DNA from: Hymenobacter artigasi
GTDB lineage: Bacteria > Bacteroidota > Bacteroidia > Cytophagales > Hymenobacteraceae
Reading direction: 5' to 3'
DNA length: 64,000 nucleotides
NCBI RefSeq assembly: GCF_012275535.1
Contig: NZ_JAAVTK010000002.1
Span: forward strand, 62,001-126,000
Shown here: one piece after another, positions 18,348 to 29,651 of the stretch
Layout of the letters: each line of letters starts with the position of its first letter
How positions within the stretch are numbered: the first letter of the stretch is position 1
The notes under the pieces: generated by a model
What the model was told of the DNA's origin: nothing
What the model saw: only the letters and a program-made list of their open reading frames with translations
The model's database searches: none
Program-made: the position numbers and the translations under genes

Positions 18348-18387
18348 CCCGCCTGCCGTACTTTGCCCCCTAAACCCTTCCCTGCCC

Positions 18388-19131
18388 ATGATTCGCTGCC
18401 TCGCCGTCGATGACGAAGCCCCTGCCCTGCTCATCCTGGCCGATTACATTGGCCAGTTGCCTTTCCTCACGCTGGTGGGCACCACCACCAACCCCATTGA
18501 AGCCCTCACCATGGTGCAGCAGGGCCTGGTCGATTTGGTGTTTCTCGATATCCAGATGCCCAAGCTCACCGGCCTGCAATTCCTCAAGCTGGCCGGCAAT
18601 CGCTGCAAAGTCATTCTCACCACCGCCTACCCCGAATACGCCCTCGAAGGCTACGAAAACGACGTGGTAGACTACCTGCTCAAGCCCATTTCCTTCGAGC
18701 GGTTCTTTAAAGCGGCGCAAAAGGCCCTGGCGCTGCTGCCCGGCCCCGCGCCGGAGCCCGCCGCGCCCGCCCCGCTGGCAGCGCCGGTTTCGGCCGTGCT
18801 GGCCCCGCCGCCCGCCGGCCATATGTTTGTGAAAGGCGAGAGCAAGAACAAGTTTCTGCGCGTCAACTACGCCGATATTCTCTACATCGAGGGGCTGAGC
18901 AACTACGTATCCATCCACCTGCCCACGCAGCGCGTGGTGACGTACCAAACGCTCAGGGAGCTGGCCGAGACGCTACCGCAGCCGCCGTTTCTGCGGGTGC
19001 ATAAGTCATTTATCGTGTCGCTGGATAAGATTCGCATGGTCGATGGCAACACGATTTATATTCAGGACAAGGAGATTCCGGTGGGCGAAACCTACCGCGA
19101 GCAGCTGTACCGGCAGATTCGGGAGCAGTAG
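18388..19131 (+). CDS. LytTR-family response regulator
   Basis: 247 residues. Receiver domain at about 1-120, with the acidic pair Asp8-Asp9, phosphoacceptor Asp54 (LVFLDIQMPKLTG) and conserved Lys in DYLLKPISFERF. A Pro/Ala linker follows, and then the LytTR DNA-binding domain at about 145-245 (YADILYIEGLSNYVSIHLP, LPQPPFLRVHKSFIVSLDKI). It pairs with the LytS-type kinase just upstream. LytTR domains bind short direct repeats two helical turns apart, and such repeats lie in front of the kinase and the divergent barrel gene, suggesting autoregulation and control of the barrel. Confidence 0.93.
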   Translation: MIRCLAVDDEAPALLILADYIGQLPFLTLVGTTTNPIEALTMVQQGLVDLVFLDIQMPKLTGLQFLKLAGNRCKVILTTAYPEYALEGYENDVVDYLLKPISFERFFKAAQKALALLPGPAPEPAAPAPLAAPVSAVLAPPPAGHMFVKGESKNKFLRVNYADILYIEGLSNYVSIHLPTQRVVTYQTLRELAETLPQPPFLRVHKSFIVSLDKIRMVDGNTIYIQDKEIPVGETYREQLYRQIREQ

Positions 19132-19138
19132 CGCGCTG

Positions 19139-19221
19139 TAGCGCGGACTCTGTAGTCCGCGTCCCCGCGCCATCAGACGAGTTTTAACGGCTCGGGGACG
19201 CGGACTACAGAGTCCGCGCTA
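19139..19221. repeat. Palindrome with perfect 29-bp arms (family E), probable bidirectional terminator
   Basis: Arms at 19139-19167 and 19193-19221 are exact inverted copies starting TAGCGCGGACTCTG, with a 25-bp loop. It lies between two convergent genes: 7 bp after the response-regulator stop and immediately beside the ureG stop codon. A related half-copy is at about 41508-41543. Confidence 0.9.
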
Positions 19222-19974
19222 CTACCGCCGGTCCTCGCGCACGGCGGCCAGCCCCCGCGCCTTGGCGGCTTTGATGTGGCCGATAATCTCCTCCAGTCCA
19301 AACCCATCCACGGCCCGCGCAAACAGGAAGGGACCATCGCCGCGCATCTTCTTCGAGTCGCGCTCCATCACCCCCAAATCGGCTTTAATCAAATCCTTCA
19401 GGTCGATTTTGTTGATGATGAGCAAGTCCGACTGCGTGATGCCGGGGCCGCCCTTGCGCGGGATTTTGTCCCCGCCCGACACGTCGATGACGTAGATGGA
19501 GTAGTCGACCAGCTCGCGGCTGAAGTGGGCGGCCAGGTTGTCGCCGCCGCTCTCCACGAACAGGAAATCCAGCTTGTACTCGAAGCGCTGCATAAGCCCT
19601 TCGAGCGCGTCCATGTTCAGCGAAATATCCTCGCGGATGGCGGCGTGCGGGCAGCCGCCGGTTTCGACGCCCACAATCCGGTCTTCGCTCAAGGCGCTGT
19701 GGCGGATGAGGAATTCGGCGTCTTCTCGGGTGAAGATGTCGTTGGTGACCACGCCCAGTTCGAACTCGTGCCGCAGGCGCTCGCATAGCGCTTTTAGCAG
19801 GGCCGTTTTGCCCGTGCCCACCGGCCCGCCGATGCCCACGGTGAAGGCGCGCTTGCGGAAGTTGCGGTAGCTGGGCAAGCGCCGGGTTTCGCGCTCGTTG
19901 AAGTCGCCGGGCGACTCGTAGGCTTCGTGCTGGTGGCCGTGGAGAAGCAGGGCAAGTTTTTCGACAAAAGCCAT
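19222..19974 (-). CDS. ureG: Urease accessory GTPase UreG with His-containing N-terminal extension
   Basis: 250 residues. Walker [10 protein letters not shown] is at 49-57. The nickel-binding Cys-Pro-His is in [15 protein letters not shown]. Further GTPase motifs are [15 protein letters not shown] and LLIINKIDL. UreG delivers nickel to the UreD-UreF-urease complex using GTP. The first 40 residues precede the normal start of the G domain and include HGHQH (12-16), a possible metal-holding segment. This may matter because no UreE nickel chaperone gene is visible in the cluster. It follows ureF on the same strand after a 100-bp gap filled by a palindrome. Confidence 0.95.
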   Translation of the reverse strand: MAFVEKLALLLHGHQHEAYESPGDFNERETRRLPSYRNFRKRAFTVGIGGPVGTGKTALLKALCERLRHEFELGVVTNDIFTREDAEFLIRHSALSEDRIVGVETGGCPHAAIREDISLNMDALEGLMQRFEYKLDFLFVESGGDNLAAHFSRELVDYSIYVIDVSGGDKIPRKGGPGITQSDLLIINKIDLKDLIKADLGVMERDSKKMRGDGPFLFARAVDGFGLEEIIGHIKAAKARGLAAVREDRR

Positions 19975-19989
19975 AGGTTAAATATGATG

Positions 19990-20074
19990 TAGGGGCGGGG
20001 CTTGCCCCCGCCCGGTCGTTCGCGTCAAATCAACGATTCCGTTCAACGACGGGCGGGGGCAAGCCCCGCCCCTA
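19990..20074. repeat. Palindrome with perfect 25-bp arms (family F) between ureF and ureG
   Basis: Arms at 19990-20014 and 20050-20074 are exact inverted copies (TAGGGGCGGGGCTTGCCCCC and on) with a 35-bp loop. The right arm touches the ureF stop codon. In the transcript it would give a very stable hairpin inside the urease operon, which could lower ureG expression or protect the upstream mRNA. Confidence 0.9.
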
Positions 20075-20746
20075 CTAGTTCTGAAATAATTTGGAGTAAA
20101 TATCCTCGTGCAGCACCTGCGCCATCTCCAGCAGAAAAGCCGAGCGGCTGGCCTCGCCATACCCCTTACCCGCCTGCGCCGCCAGAATGTGCTCGAACAC
20201 CGCATAAAAGTCGTGCTGCAGCTGGTGGCCCTCCAGCGGCCCCAGCAACCCCAGGCGAATGGCGGCGCTGAGCTGGTCGCGCAGCACCATGTGCAGGTAC
20301 ATGGCCTGCAATTCTTCCAAAGTAAAACCCACCCGCCGCAAGGCCAGCGTGAACACCAGCGTGAAATGCGGCGGGATGTGCTGGCGTCTGAACCACTGGG
20401 TAATGGTTTCCAGTGCGGCTTCGGGGTAGAAGGTGGCCAGCAGCTTCAGCCAGCTGCGGCCCTGCACGGCGCTGGCTTTGTAAAGGCCGGGAACCAGCAG
20501 CTGGGCATCGTATTCTTCGGCCAGGGTTTGGAATTCGGGGCTTTGCTCGGTGAGTTGGAAGGCGGAGTTGATGAAGGGCAACTCCGCGCTGCCGGCTTGC
20601 TGGAGGTAGGAATACAAGTAATTGCGCAGGGCAGCCGGCGAGGCAAGCAGGCCGAAGGTGTGGCTGCTTTCCAGGCCGTAGGAATAGGCGAACGAACCGG
20701 TGGGCAGGGCGGAATCGACGAGGTGCAGGAGGCGGGCGAAGTGCAT
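20075..20746 (-). CDS. ureF: Urease accessory protein UreF
   Basis: 223 residues, all-helical, with the UreF landmarks LLHLVDSALPTGSFAYSYGL near the start, GSAELPFINSAF, and the C-terminal LLEMAQVLHEDIYSKLFQN. UreF bridges UreD and UreG and gates the GTP hydrolysis that drives nickel insertion. No signal peptide; cytoplasmic. It follows ureC on the same strand with a 144-bp gap that holds a family A palindrome. Confidence 0.93.
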   Translation of the reverse strand: MHFARLLHLVDSALPTGSFAYSYGLESSHTFGLLASPAALRNYLYSYLQQAGSAELPFINSAFQLTEQSPEFQTLAEEYDAQLLVPGLYKASAVQGRSWLKLLATFYPEAALETITQWFRRQHIPPHFTLVFTLALRRVGFTLEELQAMYLHMVLRDQLSAAIRLGLLGPLEGHQLQHDFYAVFEHILAAQAGKGYGEASRSAFLLEMAQVLHEDIYSKLFQN

Positions 20747-20774
20747 GAGGATGGTTGGGGTCAGCGCGAACGGT

Positions 20775-20886
20775 TCACCTCACCCCCTGACCCCCTCTCC
20801 CGCGGAGAGGGGGAGCCTGACGATTTCCGTCAGGAGCATGACCGGTGCCCCCTCTCCGCGGGAGAGGGGGTCAGGGGGTGAGGTGA
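20775..20886. repeat. Palindromic repeat, family A (ureC-ureF gap)
   Basis: Starts TCACCTCACCCCCTGACC and ends in the complement; the inner arms are CCCTCTCCCGCGGAGAGGGG-like. It ends 4 bp before the ureC stop codon on the plus-strand coordinate, that is, just 3' of ureC. Same family as 18226, 23924 and 52664. Confidence 0.9.
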
Positions 20887-20890
20887 GCCG

Positions 20891-22612
<1,722 letters not shown>

Positions 22613-22641
22613 GTTTTAATTTTGTTGGATTGGCGACCCCA

Positions 22642-23052
22642 CTATTCGTTTTTGAAAGGCTTGGAAAAGACACGACCATCAGCAGTGCCCTTTATGCCTT
22701 TTTTGTAAACGGAATAATAGACTTCAAACTTGAAGTATTTACTATGTTTTAATGAAGGCACTTCACACGTAAAATCTGCTGTTTCAGTATTCTCGAGAAG
22801 AGTCATTGTTGAAATACTCATATCACAAGGCTTCTTACTTTTTACATCTTTGTAAATACACGTCCAGCTTGTTCCATTCAATTTATCAGAACCATAAAGC
22901 CCAACTTGATAGAATACAGAGTCGCTACAAGTATTCTTAATTTGAATGCTGTATTTGTTTTTTAACTGCTGTTGAGCGGTAATTAACACACAGTCCTTGT
23001 GTGGTGTATTTATAAAAAACACTGAGACAGCGGCAAGCAAACAGCATTTCAT
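22642..23052 (-). CDS. Hypothetical exported protein inserted in the urease cluster
   Basis: 136 residues. A short hydrophobic N-terminus (MKCCLLAAVSVFFINTP) could be a signal peptide; the mature part is Lys-, Ser- and Cys-rich (KNTCSDSVFYQVGLYGSDK, FKFEVYYSVYKKGIKG) and looks like a beta-sandwich. I do not recognise a family. Its base composition is far richer in A and T than ureC and ureAB on either side. It is on the operon strand, 29 bp from ureC and 31 bp from ureAB, so it is probably cotranscribed. No known urease component matches it; it looks like an acquired passenger. Confidence 0.7.
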   Translation of the reverse strand: MKCCLLAAVSVFFINTPHKDCVLITAQQQLKNKYSIQIKNTCSDSVFYQVGLYGSDKLNGTSWTCIYKDVKSKKPCDMSISTMTLLENTETADFTCEVPSLKHSKYFKFEVYYSVYKKGIKGTADGRVFSKPFKNE

Positions 23053-23083
23053 TTTTAGTAGAATTAGTGTTCAAGCAATATCA

Positions 23084-23824
23084 TTATTTCTCAAGTTTCT
23101 CCAGCGCCTGCTGCTTCTTGCCAGCATCATCCAGCTTGCCATCAATCAGCCCATTGCCGCCGTACACGATGCGCTCGCCGGCCAGGGCTACCAGGCGCAC
23201 GCGCTTGCGCTCGCCGGGCTCGAAGCGCACCGCCGTGCCGGCCGGGATGTTGAGGCGGAAACCGTAGGCGGCGGCGCGGTCGAAGTGCAGTGTCGCGTTG
23301 GTTTCGAAGAAGGGATAGTGCGAGCCGACCTGCACGGGCCGGTCGCCCATGTTCACGACGTCCACGTCCACCGTGGCGCGGCTTTCGTTGAGGATGATTT
23401 CGGTCGGGTGCAGCAGGTATTCGCCGGGCTGGGGGTGGCTGGCGTTGACGGGCGCGGCGCCGGGGGCCAGGGCGCGGCTGAGGCCGGAGCCGTAGAGGGC
23501 CAGGGCGGCATCGCCGGTTTCGCGGCAGATGGGGTGGTGCACGGTCACGAGCTTGGTGCCGTCGGGGAAGGTGCCTTCGATTTGGACTTCGTGAATCATG
23601 TCGGCCACGCCGGGCAGCACGTCGGCCAGGCCCAGCAGCTGCTTGCCCTTGTCCATGAGCACGGCCACCCGCTCGCCGTCGCGGATGAACTCGAGCAGCT
23701 GCGTGGCGATGAGGGCCAGAGCTTCGGGGTAGTTCAGGAGCAGGCCGCGGGCGTAGCGTTTTTGGGCCACGACGCCGGCTTGGTGGAGGATGAGCTTGTC
23801 GAGGTCTTTGGGGGAGAGGTGCAT
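23084..23824 (-). CDS. ureA: Fused urease gamma-beta subunit
   Basis: 246 residues. Residues 1-100 are the gamma subunit ([40 protein letters not shown] stretch near 80-98). Residues from about 128 to 230 are the beta subunit ([56 protein letters not shown]). A 27-residue linker joins them. This gamma-beta fusion is known from Helicobacter UreA; most bacteria encode the subunits separately. With UreC it forms the urease holoenzyme. A C-terminal tail ([18 protein letters not shown]) extends beyond the beta domain. Confidence 0.93.
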   Translation of the reverse strand: MHLSPKDLDKLILHQAGVVAQKRYARGLLLNYPEALALIATQLLEFIRDGERVAVLMDKGKQLLGLADVLPGVADMIHEVQIEGTFPDGTKLVTVHHPICRETGDAALALYGSGLSRALAPGAAPVNASHPQPGEYLLHPTEIILNESRATVDVDVVNMGDRPVQVGSHYPFFETNATLHFDRAAAYGFRLNIPAGTAVRFEPGERKRVRLVALAGERIVYGGNGLIDGKLDDAGKKQQALEKLEK

Positions 23825-23869
23825 TTGCGTTAGGTTGAGGGTAGGCGGGTGTGGGGCAGGAGGGGTTAC

Positions 23870-23905
23870 AAGAACGTCATGCCGAGCGTAGCCGAGGCAT
23901 CTCGC
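23870..23905. repeat. Half-copy of palindromic repeat family B
   Basis: AAGAACGTCATGCCGAGCGT and the following GAGGCATCTCGC match one arm of the family B palindrome (40846-40962). The other arm is missing; a family A copy starts 18 bp further on and may have replaced it. Confidence 0.7.
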
Positions 23906-23923
23906 TCGCGCCGCCTGACGCCG

Positions 23924-24046
23924 TCACCTCACCCCCGGCACCTCTCCCGCGGAGAGGGGAGCCTGACGATTTTGTAACTGCGCAGAACCGGTGCCCCCTC
24001 TACACGGGAGAGGGGCCGTGCCCGGCAGGGGTCAGGGGGTGAGGTT
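23924..24046. repeat. Palindromic repeat, family A (3' of the nickel transporter gene)
   Basis: Same ends and inner arms as the copies at 18226 and 20775, with an extra segment (GCCGTGCCCGGCAGGG) in the right arm that makes it asymmetric. It ends 21 bp from the stop codon of the transporter gene at 24068. Confidence 0.85.
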
Positions 24047-24067
24047 GACGGGCGCACGACATCTGGC

Positions 24068-24676
24068 TCACCACCGCACATTCTCCCAAATCATCCACCC
24101 GCCGTACCCGATGCACAGCAGCGACGACAAGGTAACGGCGCTAAGCTTCACCACCCGGCTAATCCGCATACGCTGCGTGAACGGCACGCTGCACAGCCCG
24201 GCCACGATGAACATCCCCAGAACAGAGCCTACGCCGAATACCGCGAAATACAGCACGCTCACCCACACGCTGCGGATTTCGCTCATCACCAGCAGCACCA
24301 GCGCGCCGCTGCCGGCCAGGCCGTGCAGCAGGCCCACGGCAAAGGCCGCCCGCGACGGCGCAGCGCCCGGCCGCACTTTGGCAGGCGGCCGGCGCTGTTC
24401 CAGCAGGCGGCTAACGCCCATGCCCACGAGCAGCACCCCGACCGCGACTTCAAACCACGGCGAAGTAAGGAACGTTACGCGGCCCAGCAGGATAACGGCC
24501 CCCACCAGTACCAGCGTGGTGGTGTGGCCCAGGCCCCAGTAGATGCCATCGCGAAGGGCCTCAGCGAGGGTGTTGCGGCGCGAAATCAGATTCGCCACCG
24601 CCAGCAGGTGGTCGGGTTCAAATGCGTGCCCCATTCCGGCCACTGAAGCGAATAAAATGGGCAACAGGCCTTGCAT
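24068..24676 (-). CDS. Nickel transporter, UreH/HupE-like
   Basis: 202 residues with about six hydrophobic segments. The first carries GHAFEPDHLLAVANLI, an HX4DH metal motif of NiCoT/UreH transporters; GIYWGLGHTTTLVLVGAVIL and GLLHGLAGSGALVLL supply the second and third conserved histidine clusters. It should move Ni(II) into the cytoplasm for urease. It heads the minus-strand urease cluster and is separated from ureAB by about 240 bp of repeats. Sulfite exporter TauE-like membership was considered, but the His motifs favour a nickel carrier. Confidence 0.85.
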   Translation of the reverse strand: MQGLLPILFASVAGMGHAFEPDHLLAVANLISRRNTLAEALRDGIYWGLGHTTTLVLVGAVILLGRVTFLTSPWFEVAVGVLLVGMGVSRLLEQRRPPAKVRPGAAPSRAAFAVGLLHGLAGSGALVLLVMSEIRSVWVSVLYFAVFGVGSVLGMFIVAGLCSVPFTQRMRISRVVKLSAVTLSSLLCIGYGGWMIWENVRW

Positions 24677-25105
24677 TTGAGGGGTAATAAAGTAGAATCA
24701 GTAACTGGAAACGTTTGGGGCCCGCAAATTTTATGTCAACTGGATTTTTTTGAAAAAGTAATCCAAACTTTCCGGAATAACTGCTGAATCTGGAAAAAGC
24801 TCCCGTAACTTACCATTCCGTGCCGCCTGGCAGACGGCAGGGAAACGTTCGTTCAGTAGCCGCAGGGTACGCTAACGACTGGTTTTGACTTTGTACAATC
24901 GCAGCACACAACCCATTACCCACCAGTTATTTATTAGCTAATACTACGAACTGGAAATAGTAAAGCGGCGGATAACGCCATTTTAACTCCCGGCGGTGGG
25001 CCGTTACTTGTAAACGACTGTGTGCGAGTGGCTGATTTTACGTTTGCCCGTGCGAATGTCCCCGCTGAGCAGCGGCACCCTTTTTCATGAATTATTAGAA
25101 TTGCG
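24677..25105. other. Divergent intergenic region, nickel transporter / gltB
   Basis: About 430 bp without an open reading frame of note. It is AT-rich relative to its surroundings and must hold the promoters of both the urease cluster and gltB. I see no riboswitch-like or long palindromic structure and cannot place the promoters with confidence. Confidence 0.55.
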
Positions 25106-28100
25106 ATGCAACCCACCGACACCGCCCAAGGCCTCTACCGCCCCGAATTTGAGCACGATGCCTGCGGGACCGGTTTCATCACCCACCTCAACGGCCGCAA
25201 GACGCACCAGACCGTCGTCGATGCGCTGACCATGCTCGAAAACATGGAGCACCGCGGGGCCTGCGGCTGCGATACCGACTCCGGCGACGGGGCCGGCCTG
25301 CTCATCCAGATTCCGCACTGGTTTCTGCTCGAAGAGTGCACCGCCCTGAGCATCCGCCTGCCTGAGCCGGGCAGTTACGGCGTGGGCACCGCCTTTTTGC
25401 CGAAAGACGAAGCTCTGCGCGCCGCCTGCCACGACGTGATAAATGGCGCAGCGGCGCGGCTGGGCTTCCCGCTGCTGGGCTACCGGCCCCTGCCGGTGAA
25501 CCCGGCCGGCATCGGCCCCACGGCGCTGGCCGCCGAGCCGGTGATGGAGCAGGTATTTTTCGGCCGCCCGGCCGGCATCGTCACCGCTGAAGACTTCGAG
25601 CGCAAGCTCTACGTACTGCGCCGCCTGATTTTCAAGACGGTGCGCGAGACGGTGCCGGCCGCGATGGACGTGTTCTACTTCGCCTCGCTCTCCTGCAAAA
25701 CCATTGTTTATAAAGGCCAGCTCACTACTTACCAGGTGCGCGGATACTTCCCCGACCTCAGCGACGAGCGGGTGGTGTCGGCCTTCGGGTTGGTGCACTC
25801 GCGGTTTTCCACCAACACCTTCCCGAGTTGGAAGCTGGCCCAACCCTTCCGCTTCCTGGCGCATAATGGCGAAATTAACACCCTACGCGGGAATCTGAAC
25901 TGGTTTTACGCCGGCCTGCGCAACTACGTGTCGCCCTACTTCTCGGCCGAGGAGATGGACATGCTACTGCCGGTGGTCGATGCCGGGCAGTCGGATTCAG
26001 CCTGCCTCGATAACGTAGTGGAAATCCTGCTGCACTCGGGCCGCCCGCTGCCGCACGTGATGATGATGCTGGTGCCCGAGGCCTGGGACGGCAACACCCA
26101 GATGGACCCGTTCAAAAAAGCCTTCTACGAGTTCCACGCCACCTTTATGGAGCCCTGGGACGGCCCGGCCGCCCTCATTTTCACCGACGGCCAGCAGATT
26201 GGGGCCATGCTCGACCGTAACGGCCTGCGCCCCCTGCGCTACCTCGAAACCACCGACGGCCGCGTGCTGGTGGCCTCCGAGGCCGGCGTACTCCATATCG
26301 ACCCCGCCACCGTGGTGCAGAAAGGCCGCCTGCAGCCCGGCAAGATGCTGCTCGTGGATACCGTGGCCGGCCGCATCATTACCGACGAGGAGCTGAAGGC
26401 CCAGGCCGCCGGCCGCCAGCCCTACGGCGCGTGGCTGAACGAGTACCAGATTCGCCTGGAAGAGCTGCCCGAGCCCCGCCAGATGTTCACGGACCTGGCC
26501 GCCGACGCGGTTTTCAAGTACCACCAGGTGTTCGGCTACACCCGCGAGGATATTGATGCGCTGATTACGCCGATGGCCTTGGACGCCAAGGAACCCATCG
26601 GCTCGATGGGCGTGGACGTGCCCCTGGCGGTGCTCTCCGACCAGCCGCAACACCTGAGCAGCTACTTCAAGCAGTTTTTCGCGCAGGTCACCAACCCGCC
26701 CATCGACCCCATTCGGGAGCGGCTGGTGATGAGCCTGGCCACCTTCCTGGGCAACAACGGCAACATTCTGGACGAAGACAAGCACCACTGCCACTGCGTG
26801 GCCCTGCGCCAGCCCATCCTGAGTAACCACGAGTTGGAAAAGCTGCGCAGCATCGACACCGGCATGTTCAATGCCAAGACGCTGCAAACCTATTTCAAGG
26901 CCGACGGCCTGCCCGGCTCCCTGGAGCGCGGCCTCGCCCGCCTCTGCCGCTACGCCGAGGACGCAGTGAACGACGGCTTCGAGGTACTGATTCTATCGGA
27001 CCGCGCCGTGGACTCCGAGCACGCGCCCATTCCATCGCTGCTGGCCGTTTCGGCGGTGCATCACCACTTGATTAAGCTCGGTTTCCGGGGCTCGGTAGGG
27101 CTGGTGGTGGAGGCCGGCGACGTGTGGGAAGTGCACCATTTCGCCTGCCTGCTCTCCTTCGGGGCCACGGCCATCAACCCCTACCTGGCCCTTTCCACGG
27201 TGCGGACCATGCGCGAAGCGGGCCACCTGAACACCTCCCTCGACCAGTCGCAGCTCACCTACAACTACATCAAAGCGGTGTGCGACGGGCTGCTGAAGAT
27301 TTTCTCGAAGATGGGAATTTCGACTTTGCAGAGCTACCACGGCGCGCAGGTGTTCGAGATTCTGGGCATCAACCAGGCCGTGGTGGATGCGTATTTCTGC
27401 GGCGCGGTCACGCGAATTGGCGGGCTGGGGCTGGATGAAATTGCCCGCGAAACGCTGTACAAGCACTTTCAAGGCTTCAAAACCACGACGCCGGAGGAGC
27501 AGACGCTGCTGCCCGACGGTGGCCTCTACCACTGGCGGCGGCGCGGTGAGGCCCACATGTTCAACCCCGAAACGGTGCACCTGCTCCAGCTTGCCACGCG
27601 CACCAACAACTACGCGACATATCAGCGCTACGCCCGGCTGATTAATGAGCAGACCCGGCAGATGTTCACCCTGCGCGGGCTGCTGGATTTTGCGCATCAT
27701 CGCGAGGCCATTGCCCTTGACGAAGTAGAGCCGGCCGAAAATATCCTGAAGCGCTTTGCGACCGGGGCCATGTCGTTTGGCTCGATTTCGCACGAAGCGC
27801 ACAGCACGCTGGCCATTGCCATGAACCGCATCGGCGGCAAAAGCAACACCGGCGAGGGTGGCGAGGACCCTATGCGTTACGAAAAGATGGCGAACGGCGA
27901 CTCCATGCGCTCGGCCATCAAGCAGGTGGCGTCGGCCCGCTTCGGTGTCACGGCCCACTACCTGACTAACGCCGACGAGCTGCAAATCAAGATGGCCCAG
28001 GGTGCCAAGCCCGGCGAGGGCGGCCAGCTCCCCGGCCACAAGGTGGACGAGTGGATTGCCAAGGTGCGCCACGCCACGCCCGGCGTGGGCCTGATTTCGC

Positions 28101-29629
28101 CCCCGCCCCACCACGACATCTATTCCATCGAAGACCTGGCCCAGCTCATCTTCGACCTGAAAAACGCCAACCGCGCCGCCCGCATCAACGTGAAGCTGGT
28201 GAGCAAGGCGGGCGTGGGCACCATCGCGGCGGGCGTGGCCAAGGCGCACGCCGACGTGATTCTCATTGCCGGCTACGACGGCGGCACGGGGGCCTCGCCC
28301 ATCAGCTCCATCAAGCACGCCGGCCTGCCCTGGGAGCTGGGCCTGGCCGAAGCCCACCAGACCCTGGTGCAGAACCAGCTCCGCAGCCGTGTGGTGCTGC
28401 AAGCCGACGGCCAGCTGAAAACCGGCCGCGACCTGGCCGTAGCCGCCCTGCTCGGGGCCGAAGAATGGGGCGTGGCCACGGCCGCGCTGGTGGCCGGCGG
28501 CTGCGTGATGATGCGCAAATGCCACCTCAACACCTGCCCCGTGGGCGTGGCCACCCAGGACCCGGAGTTGCGCAAGCTATTCACCGGCCAGCCCGAGCAC
28601 ATCGTGAACCTGTTCCGCTTCCTGGCCGAGGAGTTGCGCGAAATCATGGCTGAGCTGGGTTTCCGTACCATCAACGAAATGGTGGGCCGCCCCGAGTTTC
28701 TGAAAGTGCGCGAAGGCATCACCCACTGGAAAGCCCGCCATTTGGACCTAAGCGGCATGCTGCACCCCGCCGCCAACATCTCCGGCGGCACCTTGTATCA
28801 GAGCGAAGCGCAGGACCACGGCCTCGATAATATTCTCGACTGGCGGCTGCTGGAACACGCCCAGCCGGCCCTGAATGAGCAGACTCAGGTATTCGGCGAG
28901 TTTGAGGTGCATAACACCGACCGCACCATCGGCACGCTGCTTTCCAATGAGATTGCCAAGCGCTACCACGCCGCCGGCCTGCCCGACAACACGATTAACT
29001 ACCGCTTCCGCGGTTCGGCGGGGCAGAGTTTCGGCGCGTTCAGCGTAGCGGGCCTGTCATTCGCGCTCGAAGGCGAGGCCAACGACTATGTGGGCAAGGG
29101 CCTGAGCGGGGCGCAGCTGGCTATTTTCCCCGATGCCACGGCCACCTTCGTGCCCGAAAACAACATCCTCATCGGCAACGTGGCGCTGTACGGAGCCACC
29201 TCGGGCGCGCTGTTTGTGCGCGGGCAGGCCGGCGAGCGGTTCGCGGTGCGCAACTCCGGCGCTACGGCCGTAGTCGAAGGCGTGGGCGACCACGGCTGCG
29301 AGTACATGACGGGCGGCCGCGCCCTCATCCTGGGCCAGACGGGCCGCAACTTCGCCGCCGGCATGAGCGGCGGCATCGCCTGGATTTACGACCCCAACGG
29401 CACCTTCCCCGAAAACTGCAACCCCGAAATGGTTGAGCTCGACCCGCTCGACGCGGAGGACGAGGACCAGATTCAGGAGCTGCTGCGGCAGCATATGGAG
29501 CTGACCGGCAGCCAAGTGGCGGCCTTCCTGCTGGGCAACTGGGCGGAGGAAGCCGGGAAGTTCGTGAAGGTGTTTCCGAGCGAGTACAAGAAGGTGCTGG
29601 CGAAGGCACGGTACGCGACGGTGGGGTAA
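25106..29629 (+). CDS. gltB: Glutamate synthase large subunit
   Basis: 1507 residues, full length. The class II glutamine amidotransferase domain (about 20-430) starts at Cys20 in HDACGTGFI, the nucleophile exposed after removal of a 19-residue propeptide. The central and FMN domains follow (GAMSFGSISHEAH, KSNTGEGGEDP, KPGEGGQLPG, GYDGGTGASP). The 3Fe-4S ligands are in CVMMRKCHLNTCPVG. The C-terminal beta-helix domain closes the protein. It makes two glutamates from glutamine and 2-oxoglutarate with electrons through GltD. Followed by gltD after a 194-bp gap that holds a family C palindrome. Confidence 0.98.
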   Translation: MQPTDTAQGLYRPEFEHDACGTGFITHLNGRKTHQTVVDALTMLENMEHRGACGCDTDSGDGAGLLIQIPHWFLLEECTALSIRLPEPGSYGVGTAFLPKDEALRAACHDVINGAAARLGFPLLGYRPLPVNPAGIGPTALAAEPVMEQVFFGRPAGIVTAEDFERKLYVLRRLIFKTVRETVPAAMDVFYFASLSCKTIVYKGQLTTYQVRGYFPDLSDERVVSAFGLVHSRFSTNTFPSWKLAQPFRFLAHNGEINTLRGNLNWFYAGLRNYVSPYFSAEEMDMLLPVVDAGQSDSACLDNVVEILLHSGRPLPHVMMMLVPEAWDGNTQMDPFKKAFYEFHATFMEPWDGPAALIFTDGQQIGAMLDRNGLRPLRYLETTDGRVLVASEAGVLHIDPATVVQKGRLQPGKMLLVDTVAGRIITDEELKAQAAGRQPYGAWLNEYQIRLEELPEPRQMFTDLAADAVFKYHQVFGYTREDIDALITPMALDAKEPIGSMGVDVPLAVLSDQPQHLSSYFKQFFAQVTNPPIDPIRERLVMSLATFLGNNGNILDEDKHHCHCVALRQPILSNHELEKLRSIDTGMFNAKTLQTYFKADGLPGSLERGLARLCRYAEDAVNDGFEVLILSDRAVDSEHAPIPSLLAVSAVHHHLIKLGFRGSVGLVVEAGDVWEVHHFACLLSFGATAINPYLALSTVRTMREAGHLNTSLDQSQLTYNYIKAVCDGLLKIFSKMGISTLQSYHGAQVFEILGINQAVVDAYFCGAVTRIGGLGLDEIARETLYKHFQGFKTTTPEEQTLLPDGGLYHWRRRGEAHMFNPETVHLLQLATRTNNYATYQRYARLINEQTRQMFTLRGLLDFAHHREAIALDEVEPAENILKRFATGAMSFGSISHEAHSTLAIAMNRIGGKSNTGEGGEDPMRYEKMANGDSMRSAIKQVASARFGVTAHYLTNADELQIKMAQGAKPGEGGQLPGHKVDEWIAKVRHATPGVGLISPPPHHDIYSIEDLAQLIFDLKNANRAARINVKLVSKAGVGTIAAGVAKAHADVILIAGYDGGTGASPISSIKHAGLPWELGLAEAHQTLVQNQLRSRVVLQADGQLKTGRDLAVAALLGAEEWGVATAALVAGGCVMMRKCHLNTCPVGVATQDPELRKLFTGQPEHIVNLFRFLAEELREIMAELGFRTINEMVGRPEFLKVREGITHWKARHLDLSGMLHPAANISGGTLYQSEAQDHGLDNILDWRLLEHAQPALNEQTQVFGEFEVHNTDRTIGTLLSNEIAKRYHAAGLPDNTINYRFRGSAGQSFGAFSVAGLSFALEGEANDYVGKGLSGAQLAIFPDATATFVPENNILIGNVALYGATSGALFVRGQAGERFAVRNSGATAVVEGVGDHGCEYMTGGRALILGQTGRNFAAGMSGGIAWIYDPNGTFPENCNPEMVELDPLDAEDEDQIQELLRQHMELTGSQVAAFLLGNWAEEAGKFVKVFPSEYKKVLAKARYATVG

Positions 29630-29651
29630 CGGCCCGAATGGCGGGCGCACC

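Noticed and set aside
26993..28525. A 510-codon minus-strand frame inside gltB
   Set aside because: Antisense shadow of a conserved enzyme; no start context or domain.
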